A stretch of DNA of 64,000 bases from Lawsonibacter faecis. Its GTDB lineage: Bacteria > Bacillota > Clostridia > Oscillospirales > Oscillospiraceae. The notes below the pieces were generated by a model. That model saw nothing but the letters and a program-made list of their open reading frames with translations. It was not told the DNA's origin and did not search any database. Positions within the stretch are counted from its first letter, which is position 1, and every line of letters begins with the position of its first letter. Made by a program: the position numbers and the translations under genes. Where the stretch lies: NCBI RefSeq assembly GCF_014287675.1, contig NZ_JACOPQ010000001.1:372001-436000 (forward strand), given 5' to 3'. Shown in pieces: positions 1 to 8,344 of the stretch.

Positions 1-1316
1 GCATAGAGCACATGCTTCCATACGCCGGTACCCCGGGCCAGATAGGCGTCTCCGATGAACTCCGCCCCGGTCATGCGCTCGGGGGTGGTGAGGAGCTGAT
101 AGGGCGTATAGACCACCGCCGTGGATCCGGCCAGGTTTTCAATGATATACCGCTTGGCGTTCACCTGGGGGTGTGTGCTCCGGTCCGCCAGGGCTGGGAA
201 ATTGATGGGCTGGTAGTCCCCGATGCCGGGGACGGGCACGTCCACGTAGCGCGCGGCGTCCGGCTGGAACTGGGAGCTTGTCAACGCATCCAGGTTCATC
301 TCCTGCCGCATCCAGCCGCTTTTCAGCTCCTCATAGGCCTCGTCGGGGAGCTGCTCCCAGCCCTCCCCGGTGTAGACGGCGGCGGACAGCCCCCGGAGGT
401 AGATATGCCCGGTGGTGTCGGCCTCCACCCGGAGGGCGGTGCTGCCGTCGTAGTTCAGGGGGCCGGCCTTGGTGAGGTCCACCTCGGTGGAGCCGCCGCC
501 CAGGCCCAGGTTTCCGTCCCCACTGACCATCTCACGCCCCGCCATGGTCACCCAGTCGGTGAGCTGGAGGCGCAGGCGCTCAATCTGATCGGAGCGCTGG
601 TAGCCCTCGCCGGGCAGGAGCACCATCAGACCCGCCAGCAGGGCCGCCGCCAGGGGCAGGACGCACAGGGTGGTCTTGGCCGCCCCGTAGGGGTCCCGCT
701 TGTTTGGCAGGCGGGTGAGCACGCCCATGCCCCAGAAGAGCACCAGCAGCAGCAGGGGCGTCCATGCCGGGGTGATGGTGACGCTCAGAGGCACCAGCAG
801 CAGCGGGAAGGAGCCCCAGAAGGTCAGCCAGAAGGACCGCACCCGGACAAAGAGCCACCCCAGCCACAGCCCCATGGCCCCGGCGAACACCTGGCAGAGA
901 AGGGTGCTGGTCTGCACCTCCCGCAGGAAGGAGAGCGTCCCCACCCACGCTGAGATGTCCAGCTCAGCCGAGGTGCCCAGGCTCCACCCGAAGGTGGCCA
1001 CCACCTGCCGGGCGCAGACCAGCGCGCCGACGCGCAGCTGCCCGTACTCCCAGACGACCACGCCCGCAAGCGCCGCGAGAGCCGCCAGAACCAGGAGCAA
1101 CCGCACCCCCAGGCGGGGGACGGAGAAGACGATCAGCGCCGCCGCGGCCGCCGCCAGACAGGTCAGGGTCAGCTTCCCTCCATCCACGGGGAGCTGGAAC
1201 GCCGTGACCAGGCAGAAGATGCTTCCGTAAACGCCCAGAAACAGCATCAGCCCGTCGGCCAGGAGGACCACGGAGCGCCGCTGGACGCCTAATTTCTCAT
1301 AATTTACGTGGTTCAC
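1..1316 (-). CDS. TgpA-like membrane transglutaminase, N-terminal part (cut by window edge)
   Basis: The reading frame runs from GTG at 1316 off the left edge, so only about 438 N-terminal residues are visible. They contain a block of roughly six or seven hydrophobic helices (residues about 16-230), then an extracytoplasmic region with phrases such as YLRGLSAAVYTGEGWE, typical of the segment preceding the transglutaminase-like fold of TgpA/DUF3488 proteins. The catalytic Cys-His-Asp part would lie outside the window. The start overlaps the stop of the DUF58 gene by four bases (GTGA), which argues for translational coupling in a moxR-DUF58-transglutaminase operon, a common trio thought to act on cell-surface or folding processes. 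Family assignment is fairly sure; substrate is unknown. Confidence 0.75.
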   Translation of the reverse strand, partial: MNHVNYEKLGVQRRSVVLLADGLMLFLGVYGSIFCLVTAFQLPVDGGKLTLTCLAAAAAALIVFSVPRLGVRLLLVLAALAALAGVVVWEYGQLRVGALVCARQVVATFGWSLGTSAELDISAWVGTLSFLREVQTSTLLCQVFAGAMGLWLGWLFVRVRSFWLTFWGSFPLLLVPLSVTITPAWTPLLLLVLFWGMGVLTRLPNKRDPYGAAKTTLCVLPLAAALLAGLMVLLPGEGYQRSDQIERLRLQLTDWVTMAGREMVSGDGNLGLGGGSTEVDLTKAGPLNYDGSTALRVEADTTGHIYLRGLSAAVYTGEGWEQLPDEAYEELKSGWMRQEMNLDALTSSQFQPDAARYVDVPVPGIGDYQPINFPALADRSTHPQVNAKRYIIENLAGSTAVVYTPYQLLTTPERMTGAEFIGDAYLARGTGVWKHVLY

Positions 1317-2320
1317 CGCGCCTCCCCCTCTCCCGTTGGAGTCATGTGGAGGCGGCGGATGGGCCCGTCCACGCCGTCGATGTGGACCCCCACGTCCCGC
1401 AGGGAGCGTCCCTCCATGGGCGCGGGGGTGGAGAACATCTCCCACTGGAGGGCGCGCAGCTCCTTGATGTCGGAGACATAGCGGGTGCGCACCTCGAGGG
1501 TGCCCGGCTGAATCCACTGGACATAGTGGCCCCGCTCGGCCTCAATGAGCCCCCGGGACACCGCGTCCAGCCGGTCGAAGGCCCGGTCCAGGACCTCGGC
1601 CGGGCCGTAGAGGTCGAAGGTGAGCAGAATGGCGGTCTTACGCGGCTCCAGGGTCTCCCGCACCACCAGATCGTCCACCTTGGAGGAGAGCTTCCAGTGG
1701 ACGGAGCGGAGAGGGTCGCCGGGCCGGTAGGGCCGCAGGTCGTAGTCCTCGCCGGGGCCGCCGCCGGGCCGGGGCTTCATGACCGGGTTCTTGTCCTCCA
1801 TGCCCATAAGCCCCTTCACGCCCTCGGCGGGCAGGTTCAGGGGCAGCACCAGCACACGGGCGGCCTGGGGTACGGCCCGTCGGATGGAGAAGATGCCCAG
1901 CAGGTCGCACACCCGCACCCGCCTCACCTCCCACCGGAGGCAGCCGCAGTGGCTGGTGTCCAGCGGCTCCCGGAAGTCCATGCCCAGGGAGCCGCCCGCC
2001 CCCTTCCGCCGGACGGTTCCGGTCTGGCCGGTCATCACGTTCCGGCAGCTCAGGTCCACCGCCACCCGCCCCACCGGGAGCCCCCAGCGGTTCTCAACGC
2101 GCAGCCCGGCCTCGTGCCCGCTCCCCCGGCGCACCGCTCCCCCGGGCGCGTCAAGGCTGACCCTGCACCCCAGCATCCCCGGCAGGCTCACCGCCAGGGA
2201 GAAGAAGGGGAACACCAGGGCCAGCACCAGGATATAGAAGGAGAACCAGTCGGAGAAGGAGACGAAGAACAGCCCCGCCGCCGCCAGGGCCATCAGATAG
2301 CCAATCCGGCACCGCGCCAT
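1313..2320 (-). CDS. DUF58 domain-containing protein
   Basis: A 335-residue protein starting at ATG 2320, one base after the moxR stop (TAATATG). The first 45 residues form two hydrophobic helices. The C-terminal half carries the DUF58 signature RPYRPGDPLRSVHWKLSSK at residues 196-214, followed by a von Willebrand A-like stretch. Proteins of this family are encoded beside MoxR AAA ATPases and transglutaminases, and are presumed partners or substrates of the ATPase; their biochemical role is not established. Longer upstream frames overlap moxR and are rejected because the coupled ATG is better placed. Confidence 0.88.
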   Translation of the reverse strand: MARCRIGYLMALAAAGLFFVSFSDWFSFYILVLALVFPFFSLAVSLPGMLGCRVSLDAPGGAVRRGSGHEAGLRVENRWGLPVGRVAVDLSCRNVMTGQTGTVRRKGAGGSLGMDFREPLDTSHCGCLRWEVRRVRVCDLLGIFSIRRAVPQAARVLVLPLNLPAEGVKGLMGMEDKNPVMKPRPGGGPGEDYDLRPYRPGDPLRSVHWKLSSKVDDLVVRETLEPRKTAILLTFDLYGPAEVLDRAFDRLDAVSRGLIEAERGHYVQWIQPGTLEVRTRYVSDIKELRALQWEMFSTPAPMEGRSLRDVGVHIDGVDGPIRRLHMTPTGEGEAR

Positions 2321-2321
2321 A

Positions 2322-3242
2322 TTACCGCACCTTGGGCGCGGGGACGGCGCGGAGCACCGCCTGGACAGGCGGGAGCTTGCCCGCCTCCGCCTTGGGGGAG
2401 AGGAGAAGCCGGTGGGCCACCGTGTCGGGGAACACCAGGCGCACATCCTCGGGGAGGACGTAGTCCCGGTCCTGGACAAAGGCCGCGGCCTTGGCCATGG
2501 CGGTCACCGCCAGGGAGGCCCGGGGGCTCGCTCCCTGCTCGATCATCGGGTGGCGGCGCGTGGCGCCGATGAGGGCCACGATGTACTCCAGCACCTCGTC
2601 GGAGACGTGGACGGCCTCCACCCGATCCTGGAGGGCCAGCAGCCCCCCGTGGTCCAGGACCTGGCCCACCCGCTCCAGGGGATTGCCCCCCTGCTTGCGG
2701 CGGAGGAGGTCCTTCTCGTCGTTCGGCTCCGGGTAGCCGATGGACAGCCGCACCATGAAGCGGTCCATCTGGGAGTCGGGCAGGAGCTGGGTGCCCGAGG
2801 CCCCCGCCGGGTTCTGAGTGGCGATGACCACAAAGGGCTTGGGCACCGGGTGGCTCACGCCGTCCACCGTCACCTGTCCCTCCTCCATGGCCTCCAGCAG
2901 GGCCGACTGGGTGCGTGAGGTGGCCCTGTTCAGCTCGTCCGCCAGGAAGAGGTTGCACAGCGCCGCGCCGCTCTGGTACTCCATCTGCCCGGTGGCCTTG
3001 TTGTAGAGAGAGAAGCCCGTGATGTCCGAGGGCATCACGTCCGGGGTAAACTGCACCCGGTTGTAGTCCAGCGAGAGCGCCCGGGAAAAGGCCAGGGCCA
3101 TGGTGGTTTTGCCCACGCCGGGAATGTCCTCCAGCAGGATGTGGCCTCTCGCCAGCAGCGCCAGCAGCGCCCGGGCCAGCACGTCGTCCTTGCCCACCAC
3201 GGCCTTCTTTACCTCGTTTAAAATACGGATTGCCTCGTTCAT
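2322..3242 (-). CDS. MoxR-family AAA+ ATPase
   Basis: A 306-residue cytoplasmic ATPase with Walker A PGVGKTT at residues 41-47, Walker B LFLADE at 98-103 and sensor-1 ATQNP at 141-145, all in the order and spacing of MoxR proteins. These ATPases act as chaperone-like factors for metal insertion or envelope protein assembly with a VWA/DUF58 partner, which here is the next gene. It is the first gene of the operon: a promoter-like pair (TTGACA, 16 bases, TACAAT) lies at 3278-3305 just upstream. Length is normal for the family. Confidence 0.93.
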   Translation of the reverse strand: MNEAIRILNEVKKAVVGKDDVLARALLALLARGHILLEDIPGVGKTTMALAFSRALSLDYNRVQFTPDVMPSDITGFSLYNKATGQMEYQSGAALCNLFLADELNRATSRTQSALLEAMEEGQVTVDGVSHPVPKPFVVIATQNPAGASGTQLLPDSQMDRFMVRLSIGYPEPNDEKDLLRRKQGGNPLERVGQVLDHGGLLALQDRVEAVHVSDEVLEYIVALIGATRRHPMIEQGASPRASLAVTAMAKAAAFVQDRDYVLPEDVRLVFPDTVAHRLLLSPKAEAGKLPPVQAVLRAVPAPKVR

Positions 3243-3667
3243 ATCCCCGGTTCCTCCCTGTCAGACACGTTTCTTCTATTGTAGCAGACACGGTGCTTAT
3301 GTCAACTAAAAAAGGTTACAATCCGGCTGCCCGCCGCCAGAGGTAACGCGCTTATTTCCACCCGCAGGGACTTGGCGCTCCTGTTGAGGGGAAAGCCGCC
3401 AAAGCCGGGGCGCCTCCATCCCCTGTGGGCTCCGGCCCGCTCCCCCGGAGAGCAGGTTTACCACCCGCAGCCTGCGCCATATAACATATATGGCCTGCCG
3501 CCGCCGGAATGTTGCACCGCGCCGAAAATTGCCGCTTCCGCCCCAACTTACACTTTTTATCACATTCTTTGCCAGTGCAATCGCAAGTGCCAAATGTTTA
3601 TGTTATAATATTGCCCACTGAACATCAAACCCGCTGCGCCGCGGACGGCCGTCTGGAGGAGAACGCC
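3243..3667. promoter_or_regulatory. Divergent intergenic region, moxR promoter
   Basis: This 425-base gap separates the moxR operon from the HD-GYP gene. On the minus strand TTGACA (3300-3305) and TACAAT (3278-3283) are 16 bases apart and fit a sigma-A promoter for moxR. On the plus strand TATAAT occurs at 3604-3609 with no good -35, 58 bases before the HD-GYP start. I see no coding sequence or stable hairpin in the middle. Confidence 0.6.
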
Positions 3668-4963
3668 ATGCCCATTGTGAACAGCGCGAATATCAGCGTC
3701 CTGGTACAGCGCACCCTCAACCTCGTGGACCCCCGCCTGGTGGACCACGGACTGCGGGTGGCCTATCTGGTCTCCCGCCTGCTGGAGGTCCAGGGCAGGT
3801 ATACCGGCCGGGATTTTCAGGACCTTTGCTTTCTGGCCATGCTCCACGACGTGGGCGCCTACAAGACCGACGAGATCGACAGGATGGTCCAGTTCGAGTC
3901 GGAGAACATCTGGGAGCACTCCATCTACGGGTACCTCTTTCTCCGCAGGCTCTCGCCGCTGGGGAAATGGGCGGACGGCGTGCTGTTCCACCATATCGGC
4001 GCGCCCCTCCTGAACGCTCTGGACGCCCCCTGCCGGGATGTGGCCCAGATCATCAACCTGGCCGACCGGGTGGACGTCTTCGTGAGCGACCACGGCCCGG
4101 ACCGCCCCGGGCTGTCCGCCTATCTGGAGCGGTCCAGGGGCGGGCGTTTCGGCGGGGAGTTTGTGGACCTCTTTTATGCGGCCGACGCCCGCTTCGATCT
4201 GACCGGGCGGCTGGCCGGCGGGGAGGCCGTCGCCTTCACCGACATCCTCCCCAGGGTTTCCCTGTCCGACGGCGATATCGACACCTATCTCTGGATGCTG
4301 GTCTACACCATCGACTTCCGCAGCCAGCACACCGTCACCCACACCATTACCACCACCCGGATCAGCGACGCCGTGGCCCGGCTGATGGGCATGGGCCCGG
4401 AGGAGGCCCTGCACATCCACTACGGGGCCATGCTCCACGATCTGGGCAAAATCGGCATCCCCGTGGAAATTCTGGAGTATCCGGGCAGGCTCAGCCCCCA
4501 GGCCATGGCGGTGATGCGCACCCACGTGTCCCTCACCGGCGAAATCCTGGGCGGCGCCGTGGACAGCGTCACCACCCAAATCGCCCTGCGCCACCACGAG
4601 AAGCTGGACGGCTCCGGCTATCCCGCCGGGCTCTGCGGGGCGGAGCTGACCCTCAGTCAGCGGATCGTGGTGGTGGCGGACATCGTCAGCGCCCTGCTGG
4701 GTACCCGCAGCTACAAGGACGCCTACCCCAAGGAGAAGACCCTCTCCATTCTCCGGGAACAGACCGCCCGGGGCCTTATCGACCCCGCCGTGGTGGAGGT
4801 GATCGCCCTCCATTTCGACGAAATTCTCTCCGAGGTCCGGGAGCACTGCACCCCCGTTCTGGCGGCCTACCGCGGCATCACCGCCGAGTACGGCGAGCTG
4901 CTGCGGACCTATTCGGCCCTCGGCACAGAGAAGCGCTCCCCCTCCGGTCCGCAGTATCATTAA
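3668..4963 (+). CDS. Tandem HD / HD-GYP domain signalling protein
   Basis: A 431-residue soluble protein. Residues about 20-170 form a first HD domain (LHDVGAYK, His60-Asp61). Residues about 215-410 form an HD-GYP domain with HDLGKIGIP at 257-265, HHEKLDGSGYP at 309-319 and the GYP triplet at 317-319. HD-GYP proteins hydrolyse cyclic di-nucleotides (usually c-di-GMP) with two or three metals. No transmembrane or receiver domain is attached, so the N-terminal HD may be the sensory or regulatory half. ATG 3668 is chosen because GGAGGAG lies seven bases upstream. The gene appears to be monocistronic. Confidence 0.88.
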   Translation: MPIVNSANISVLVQRTLNLVDPRLVDHGLRVAYLVSRLLEVQGRYTGRDFQDLCFLAMLHDVGAYKTDEIDRMVQFESENIWEHSIYGYLFLRRLSPLGKWADGVLFHHIGAPLLNALDAPCRDVAQIINLADRVDVFVSDHGPDRPGLSAYLERSRGGRFGGEFVDLFYAADARFDLTGRLAGGEAVAFTDILPRVSLSDGDIDTYLWMLVYTIDFRSQHTVTHTITTTRISDAVARLMGMGPEEALHIHYGAMLHDLGKIGIPVEILEYPGRLSPQAMAVMRTHVSLTGEILGGAVDSVTTQIALRHHEKLDGSGYPAGLCGAELTLSQRIVVVADIVSALLGTRSYKDAYPKEKTLSILREQTARGLIDPAVVEVIALHFDEILSEVREHCTPVLAAYRGITAEYGELLRTYSALGTEKRSPSGPQYH

Positions 4964-5307
4964 GGGAAGCAATCCCCCCACGGCCCTGTCATTCAAAGCC
5001 GTGCTGCGCAGCGGCGGGCCGAAGGGAACCGCGCGGCCAACGGGAGCGCGGCCTCTCGGACCGGCGCGCCCCAGGGCGGTTTCTCCTGTCCCTTCGGGAC
5101 AATTCACCTTCTGGAATCCCCATCAACAGGAGTACCAGCCCCTGAATAGGGAATTTTTCGCCAATGACATTGCTCCGGCCCGGCGGCGTCCCGGCAGGCC
5201 GGGCTCCCGCCCCCCGCGTCTCCCGTGCAGACCGAAAAATCCCCCTTCTGAGGCATAACGCCTCAGAAGGGGGATTTCCTGTGTACGGCCCTGCGCACCC
5301 CGCGCCG
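4964..5307. other. Intergenic gap with one terminator
   Basis: This gap between convergent genes (HD-GYP on plus, small membrane protein on minus) holds the hairpin described at 5237-5277. The remainder, 4964-5230, is GC-rich and shows no reading frame or repeat that I can support. Confidence 0.5.
5237..5277. terminator. Bidirectional intrinsic terminator
   Basis: A perfect inverted repeat with 18-base arms (5237-5254 and 5260-5277) and a 5-base loop. The arms begin AAAT and end ATTT, so it can serve both the HD-GYP gene and the convergent membrane protein gene. Confidence 0.85.
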
Positions 5308-5757
5308 TCAGCGGTGAAAGACGTCCTGCTCCCGCTTCTTCTGGTATCTCGCCTCCCTGCGGCAGTGCTCCTCCCGGAATGCATCCAAAATCAGCAGCCA
5401 GTAGCCGCAGTCCCTGGCGGTCTGCTCGTCACCCTCCGCCTCCGCCCGCGCGAGGAGGGCGAGACGCCGGCGGGCCTCCTCCGCAAAGCGCAGCTCCTCC
5501 CGCCGCTTGCGGCGGCGGGCCAGGCCGTAGGTGAGGGTGTGGGCGGCCATGCCGAAGAGGGCGCAGGAAAAATAGCCCCACCGCCCCCAGGAGACCTGAT
5601 ACTCCCACTCTGCCCAGGTAAAGGCGCTTACCGCCGCGAAGCAGGCCAGAAACCACCCCCCGCCGTAGCGGAGCAGCCAGTACTCCCAGGCGTCAAAGAG
5701 GATGCAGCTATAGTCCAACGCGCGCTTGTCAGGCTGTCCGGTCATCCTGTGCCCCAT
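5308..5757 (-). CDS. Small two-helix membrane protein, unknown function
   Basis: A 149-residue hypothetical protein. Two hydrophobic segments (about residues 31-50 and 62-82) are followed by a very basic, then charged, helical C-terminal tail (LARRRKRREELRFAEEARRR), likely cytoplasmic and possibly coiled-coil. I do not recognise a family. Its start region overlaps the 3' end of the ribbon-helix-helix gene at 5729-5908, either by 29 bases (ATG 5757) or 17 bases (ATG 5745, slightly better spaced from GGATGGGG). The two are therefore probably co-transcribed from the divergent promoter at 5957-5985. Confidence 0.6.
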   Translation of the reverse strand: MGHRMTGQPDKRALDYSCILFDAWEYWLLRYGGGWFLACFAAVSAFTWAEWEYQVSWGRWGYFSCALFGMAAHTLTYGLARRRKRREELRFAEEARRRLALLARAEAEGDEQTARDCGYWLLILDAFREEHCRREARYQKKREQDVFHR

Positions 5758-5908
5758 CCTTTTTTCTCTCGGCTTCCGCCAGGCCCCGACTAATTAATTG
5801 CCTATACATTTCAGCATAGGACGTATCTTTAAATAATCTATCTTTTATTTTTTCTGCTTTCTCTTCCAGCTCTGGCTGTATCGCAACCTTCAACCGCTTT
5901 TGTTCCAT
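5729..5908 (-). CDS. Small ribbon-helix-helix-like DNA-binding protein
   Basis: A 59-residue basic/helical protein starting at ATG 5908 with GGGAGGA eight bases upstream. The layout is that of a ribbon-helix-helix (MetJ/Arc/CopG) repressor: a short N-terminal beta strand (KRLKVAIQPELEEKAEK), then a helix, turn and second helix (TSYAEMYRQLISRGLAEA). It is AT-rich relative to the surrounding genes and divergent from another ribbon-helix-helix gene at 6049. Six TGGTGAA-type repeats lie between them and are the likely operator. No toxin is recognisable, although the downstream overlapping membrane protein could be a functional partner. The fold assignment rests on pattern and length only. Confidence 0.6.
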   Translation of the reverse strand: MEQKRLKVAIQPELEEKAEKIKDRLFKDTSYAEMYRQLISRGLAEAERKKDGAQDDRTA

Positions 5909-5928
5909 TATAGTATCCTCCCATTTCT

Positions 5929-6020
5929 GGTGAAGTGGTGAACTGTCCTCGCAATTATTATAGTGGTGAACTGGTGAAATGTCAATAGCTGTCCAGTGAA
6001 CCTTTACATCTCTGGTGAAC
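5929..6020. repeat. Array of six TGGTGAA direct repeats (candidate operator)
   Basis: TGGTGAA or a one-base variant (CAGTGAAC) begins at 5929, 5936, 5964, 5972, 5994 and 6013, all in the same orientation. Pair spacings are 7 and 8 bases, matching the heptad-type direct-repeat operators bound by ribbon-helix-helix repressors such as omega. The repeats overlap both divergent promoters, so binding would repress both small genes. Confidence 0.7.
5957..5985 (-). promoter_or_regulatory. Consensus promoter for the minus-strand RHH gene
   Basis: TTGACA (5980-5985) and TATAAT (5957-5962) are separated by exactly 17 bases, reading toward the gene at 5908. Two TGGTGAA repeats lie inside the spacer/-10 area. 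Confidence 0.8.
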
Positions 6021-6031
6021 CTATGTATAAT
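6003..6031 (+). promoter_or_regulatory. Promoter for the plus-strand RHH gene
   Basis: TTTACA (6003-6008) and TATAAT (6026-6031) are 17 bases apart. One TGGTGAAC repeat (6013-6020) sits in the spacer, ideal for repression. The gene starts 18 bases after the -10. Confidence 0.75.
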
Positions 6032-6048
6032 ATTAGCGAGGTGATTAT

Positions 6049-6231
6049 ATGGCTACCGAACGGCCCAGATTCACGATTACAGTCTCAGAAGAAATGCTGA
6101 AGCAAATTGACGATTATCGTTTTACAAATCGTATTGGCAATCGCACACAAGCCGTCAACGCATTGATTCGTCTCGGCCTTGAGGCCCTGGAGAAAGAAAA
6201 AGCCGCCTCCGCTGAGGAGCCGGATTCCTGA
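6049..6231 (+). CDS. Ribbon-helix-helix (CopG/MetJ-type) protein
   Basis: A 60-residue protein with a clear ribbon-helix-helix pattern: beta strand RFTITVSEEMLKQIDDY, then helix and NRTQAVNALIRLGLEALEKE. ATG 6049 is preceded by GAGGTG at good spacing. It probably binds the TGGTGAA array upstream and regulates itself and the divergent RHH/membrane-protein pair. Base composition is lower in GC than the flanking housekeeping operon, so the pair may have been acquired. A terminator follows at 6251. Confidence 0.75.
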   Translation: MATERPRFTITVSEEMLKQIDDYRFTNRIGNRTQAVNALIRLGLEALEKEKAASAEEPDS

Positions 6232-6250
6232 TTTGCCTCGTCCTGAAGCC

Positions 6251-6287
6251 AAAACGAGCGGACAGCTTAACGCTGTCCGCTCGTTTT
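6251..6287. terminator. Bidirectional terminator
   Basis: Perfect 16-base arms (6251-6266, 6272-6287) around a 5-base loop, flanked by AAAA and TTTT. It ends the RHH gene on plus and the ribF end of the translation operon on minus. Confidence 0.88.
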
Positions 6288-6320
6288 ATTGCGGCGTGCG
6301 CCGCCGGGCCCGGGGCCTTT

Positions 6321-7229
6321 TTACATCTCACGGCCCCGGAAGTACGCCCTGGTCTCCTCCGCGTTGCGCATGATCTCCTCCCGCAGGGCCTCCAGGGTGG
6401 GAAACTTCCGCTCTCCCCGCAGATACCGGTAGAACTCCATGCGGACGGTCTGGCCGTAGAGGTCGCCGTCGAAGTCCAGGATGAAGCCCTCCACGTTGAC
6501 CTCTCCGTGGCTGTCCACCGTGGGGCGCACACCCACGTTGGTGACCGCGCATCGGCTCTCCCCGTTCTCAAACCACACCCTGGCGGCGTACACGCCCCGG
6601 GCCGGAATGAGCACGCCGGGCTGAAAGCGCAGGTTGACCGTGGGAAAGCCCAGGGTGGAGCCCAGCTTTTTACCGTGGTGCACCGTGTCGGTGAGGGTGT
6701 GGGGGTGGCCCAGGAAGTAATTGGCCCGCTCGATCTCGCCCTGGGCCAGCAGGGTGCGGATATAGGTGGAGGAGATGGTGATTCCATCCAGTTCCACTTT
6801 AGGGATGATATCGCAGCCCACGCCCAGCCGGGCGCACTTCTCCCGCAGCCGGTCGGGGTTGCCCTCCCCCTTGTAGCCGAAGTGGAAGTCATGCCCCGCC
6901 ACCAGATGGACCGCGCCGTGCTCCCTCACCAAAAACTCGGTGATGAAGTCCTCCCAGGGCATGTGCATCATCCGGTCGTCGAAGTGGGCCACAATGACCT
7001 CCCGGATGCCGTAGTAACGGCGCATCAGCTCCGCCCGGTCCAGGGGGGAGTTGATCAGAGGCATGGGGCTGCCGAAAATCAGGTTCTCCGGGTGGGTGTC
7101 GAAGGTGACGGCGGCGGGGGCGGCTCCCAGCTCCGCCGCCTTACCGGCCACCCGGCTCAGCAGGGCCCCGTGGCCCCTGTGCACCCCGTCGAAAAAGCCC
7201 AGGGCGATAACTCGTTTTTGTTCGTTCAA
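6321..7229 (-). CDS. ribF: Bifunctional riboflavin kinase / FAD synthetase
   Basis: A 302-residue enzyme that phosphorylates riboflavin to FMN and adenylylates FMN to FAD. The N-terminal nucleotidyltransferase domain shows GFFDGVHRGH at residues 12-21 and ISSTYIRTLL near residue 150. The C-terminal riboflavin kinase domain carries GSTLGFPTVNL and VEGFILDFDGDLYGQ. It is the last gene of the operon running down from rimP, in the usual order truB-ribF. Length is typical. Confidence 0.95.
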   Translation of the reverse strand: MNEQKRVIALGFFDGVHRGHGALLSRVAGKAAELGAAPAAVTFDTHPENLIFGSPMPLINSPLDRAELMRRYYGIREVIVAHFDDRMMHMPWEDFITEFLVREHGAVHLVAGHDFHFGYKGEGNPDRLREKCARLGVGCDIIPKVELDGITISSTYIRTLLAQGEIERANYFLGHPHTLTDTVHHGKKLGSTLGFPTVNLRFQPGVLIPARGVYAARVWFENGESRCAVTNVGVRPTVDSHGEVNVEGFILDFDGDLYGQTVRMEFYRYLRGERKFPTLEALREEIMRNAEETRAYFRGREM

Positions 7230-7331
7230 TGTAAACTGCTCCTCGTGCGCGGGGCGGCTGAAGCGCCGCCGCCAACAGGGTGATGTCTCCAGGATGCCGC
7301 AAGCGCAAAGCGCCTCATGGCCGCGCCGCGG

Positions 7332-8240
7332 CTACGATACCTCAAAAAAGCTCTTGATAAACCGCAGCGACCCGTCCTTCGCTCCGCCCAGGCCTAAAAA
7401 CGCCCCGCCCTCGCCGTAGACCCGGAAGGTCCCGTCCCCGCAGGGGGCGGGAACGGCCATGCCGTTGCGCAGCTTCTTCTCCGCGCCGCCCCCCACCCTC
7501 AGCTCGGGGTAGCGGGCAAAATAGGCGTCCACGGGGAGGAGCAGCTTTTCGGCCCCGCCCCGCTCCCCCGCCGCCACGACCTCCTCCAGGGTGACCGCCT
7601 GGGCCAGCGTAAAGCCCGCCGCCTCGGTCCGGCGGAGGGCGGACATGCACCCGCCGCAGCCCAAGGCCTGTCCGATATCGTGGCAGAGGGTGCGCACATA
7701 GGTCCCCTTGGAGCACTTGACGCGCAGCTTCCAGTCCGCGCAGCCGTCTCCGCCGGCCCCGGCGGGCCGCTCCTCCGTCCCCTCCAGCAGTTCCAGCTCA
7801 TAGATCGTCACCGACCTGGCCTTGCGCTCCACCTCTTTGCCCTTTCGGGCCAGCTCGTAGAGCTTTTTTCCCCCGATTTTGACGGCTGAGTACATGGGCG
7901 GCACCTGGAGAATCTCTCCCCGGAACCGGTCCAATGCGGCCTCCAGCTCCTCCCGCGTCACCCGGACGGGGCGCTCCTCCTGCACGTTCCCGGTGGTGTC
8001 CTGGGTGTCGGTGACGACGCCCAGCCTCAGCCCGGCGACGTACTCCTTCCCGCCCTCCGAGGCAAATTCCACCGCCCGGGTGGCCCGGCCCACGAACACA
8101 GGGAGCACCCCGGTGGCCATGGGGTCCAGGGTCCCGGCGTGGCCCACCCGCTTCTCCCGCAGCACGCCGCGCAGCTTGGCGCACACGTCCATGCTGGTCC
8201 ATCCGGCGCTTTTGTCAATGACGATAATTCCGTTGGGCAT
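7332..8240 (-). CDS. truB: tRNA pseudouridine(55) synthase
   Basis: A 302-residue enzyme isomerising U55 of the tRNA T-loop. The catalytic motif HAGTLDPMATGVLPV is at residues 34-48, with the nucleophile Asp39. ATG 8240 is selected over the longer frame because AAGGAGG lies just upstream and the product then begins MPNGIIVIDKSAGWTS, as in the family. It lies between nrnA and ribF in the standard operon order. Confidence 0.95.
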   Translation of the reverse strand: MPNGIIVIDKSAGWTSMDVCAKLRGVLREKRVGHAGTLDPMATGVLPVFVGRATRAVEFASEGGKEYVAGLRLGVVTDTQDTTGNVQEERPVRVTREELEAALDRFRGEILQVPPMYSAVKIGGKKLYELARKGKEVERKARSVTIYELELLEGTEERPAGAGGDGCADWKLRVKCSKGTYVRTLCHDIGQALGCGGCMSALRRTEAAGFTLAQAVTLEEVVAAGERGGAEKLLLPVDAYFARYPELRVGGGAEKKLRNGMAVPAPCGDGTFRVYGEGGAFLGLGGAKDGSLRFIKSFFEVS

Positions 8241-8344
8241 AAAGGCCTCCTTGCGCCAAGCATCGGCTCTGAATGACAGCTCTAGGGTAGCGCCCACGCT
8301 GAATGCCTTCACTTTATGACATTGGGCGGCGCCCCCGGCGCTTT

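Noticed and set aside
3560..5107. 515-codon minus-strand frame opposite the HD-GYP gene
   Set aside because: Shadow of the HD-GYP gene; low-complexity Gly/His/Val composition.
5929..6020. TGGTGAA repeats as a CRISPR-like array
   Set aside because: Units are only 7-8 bases with no unique spacers of constant length; they fit an operator.
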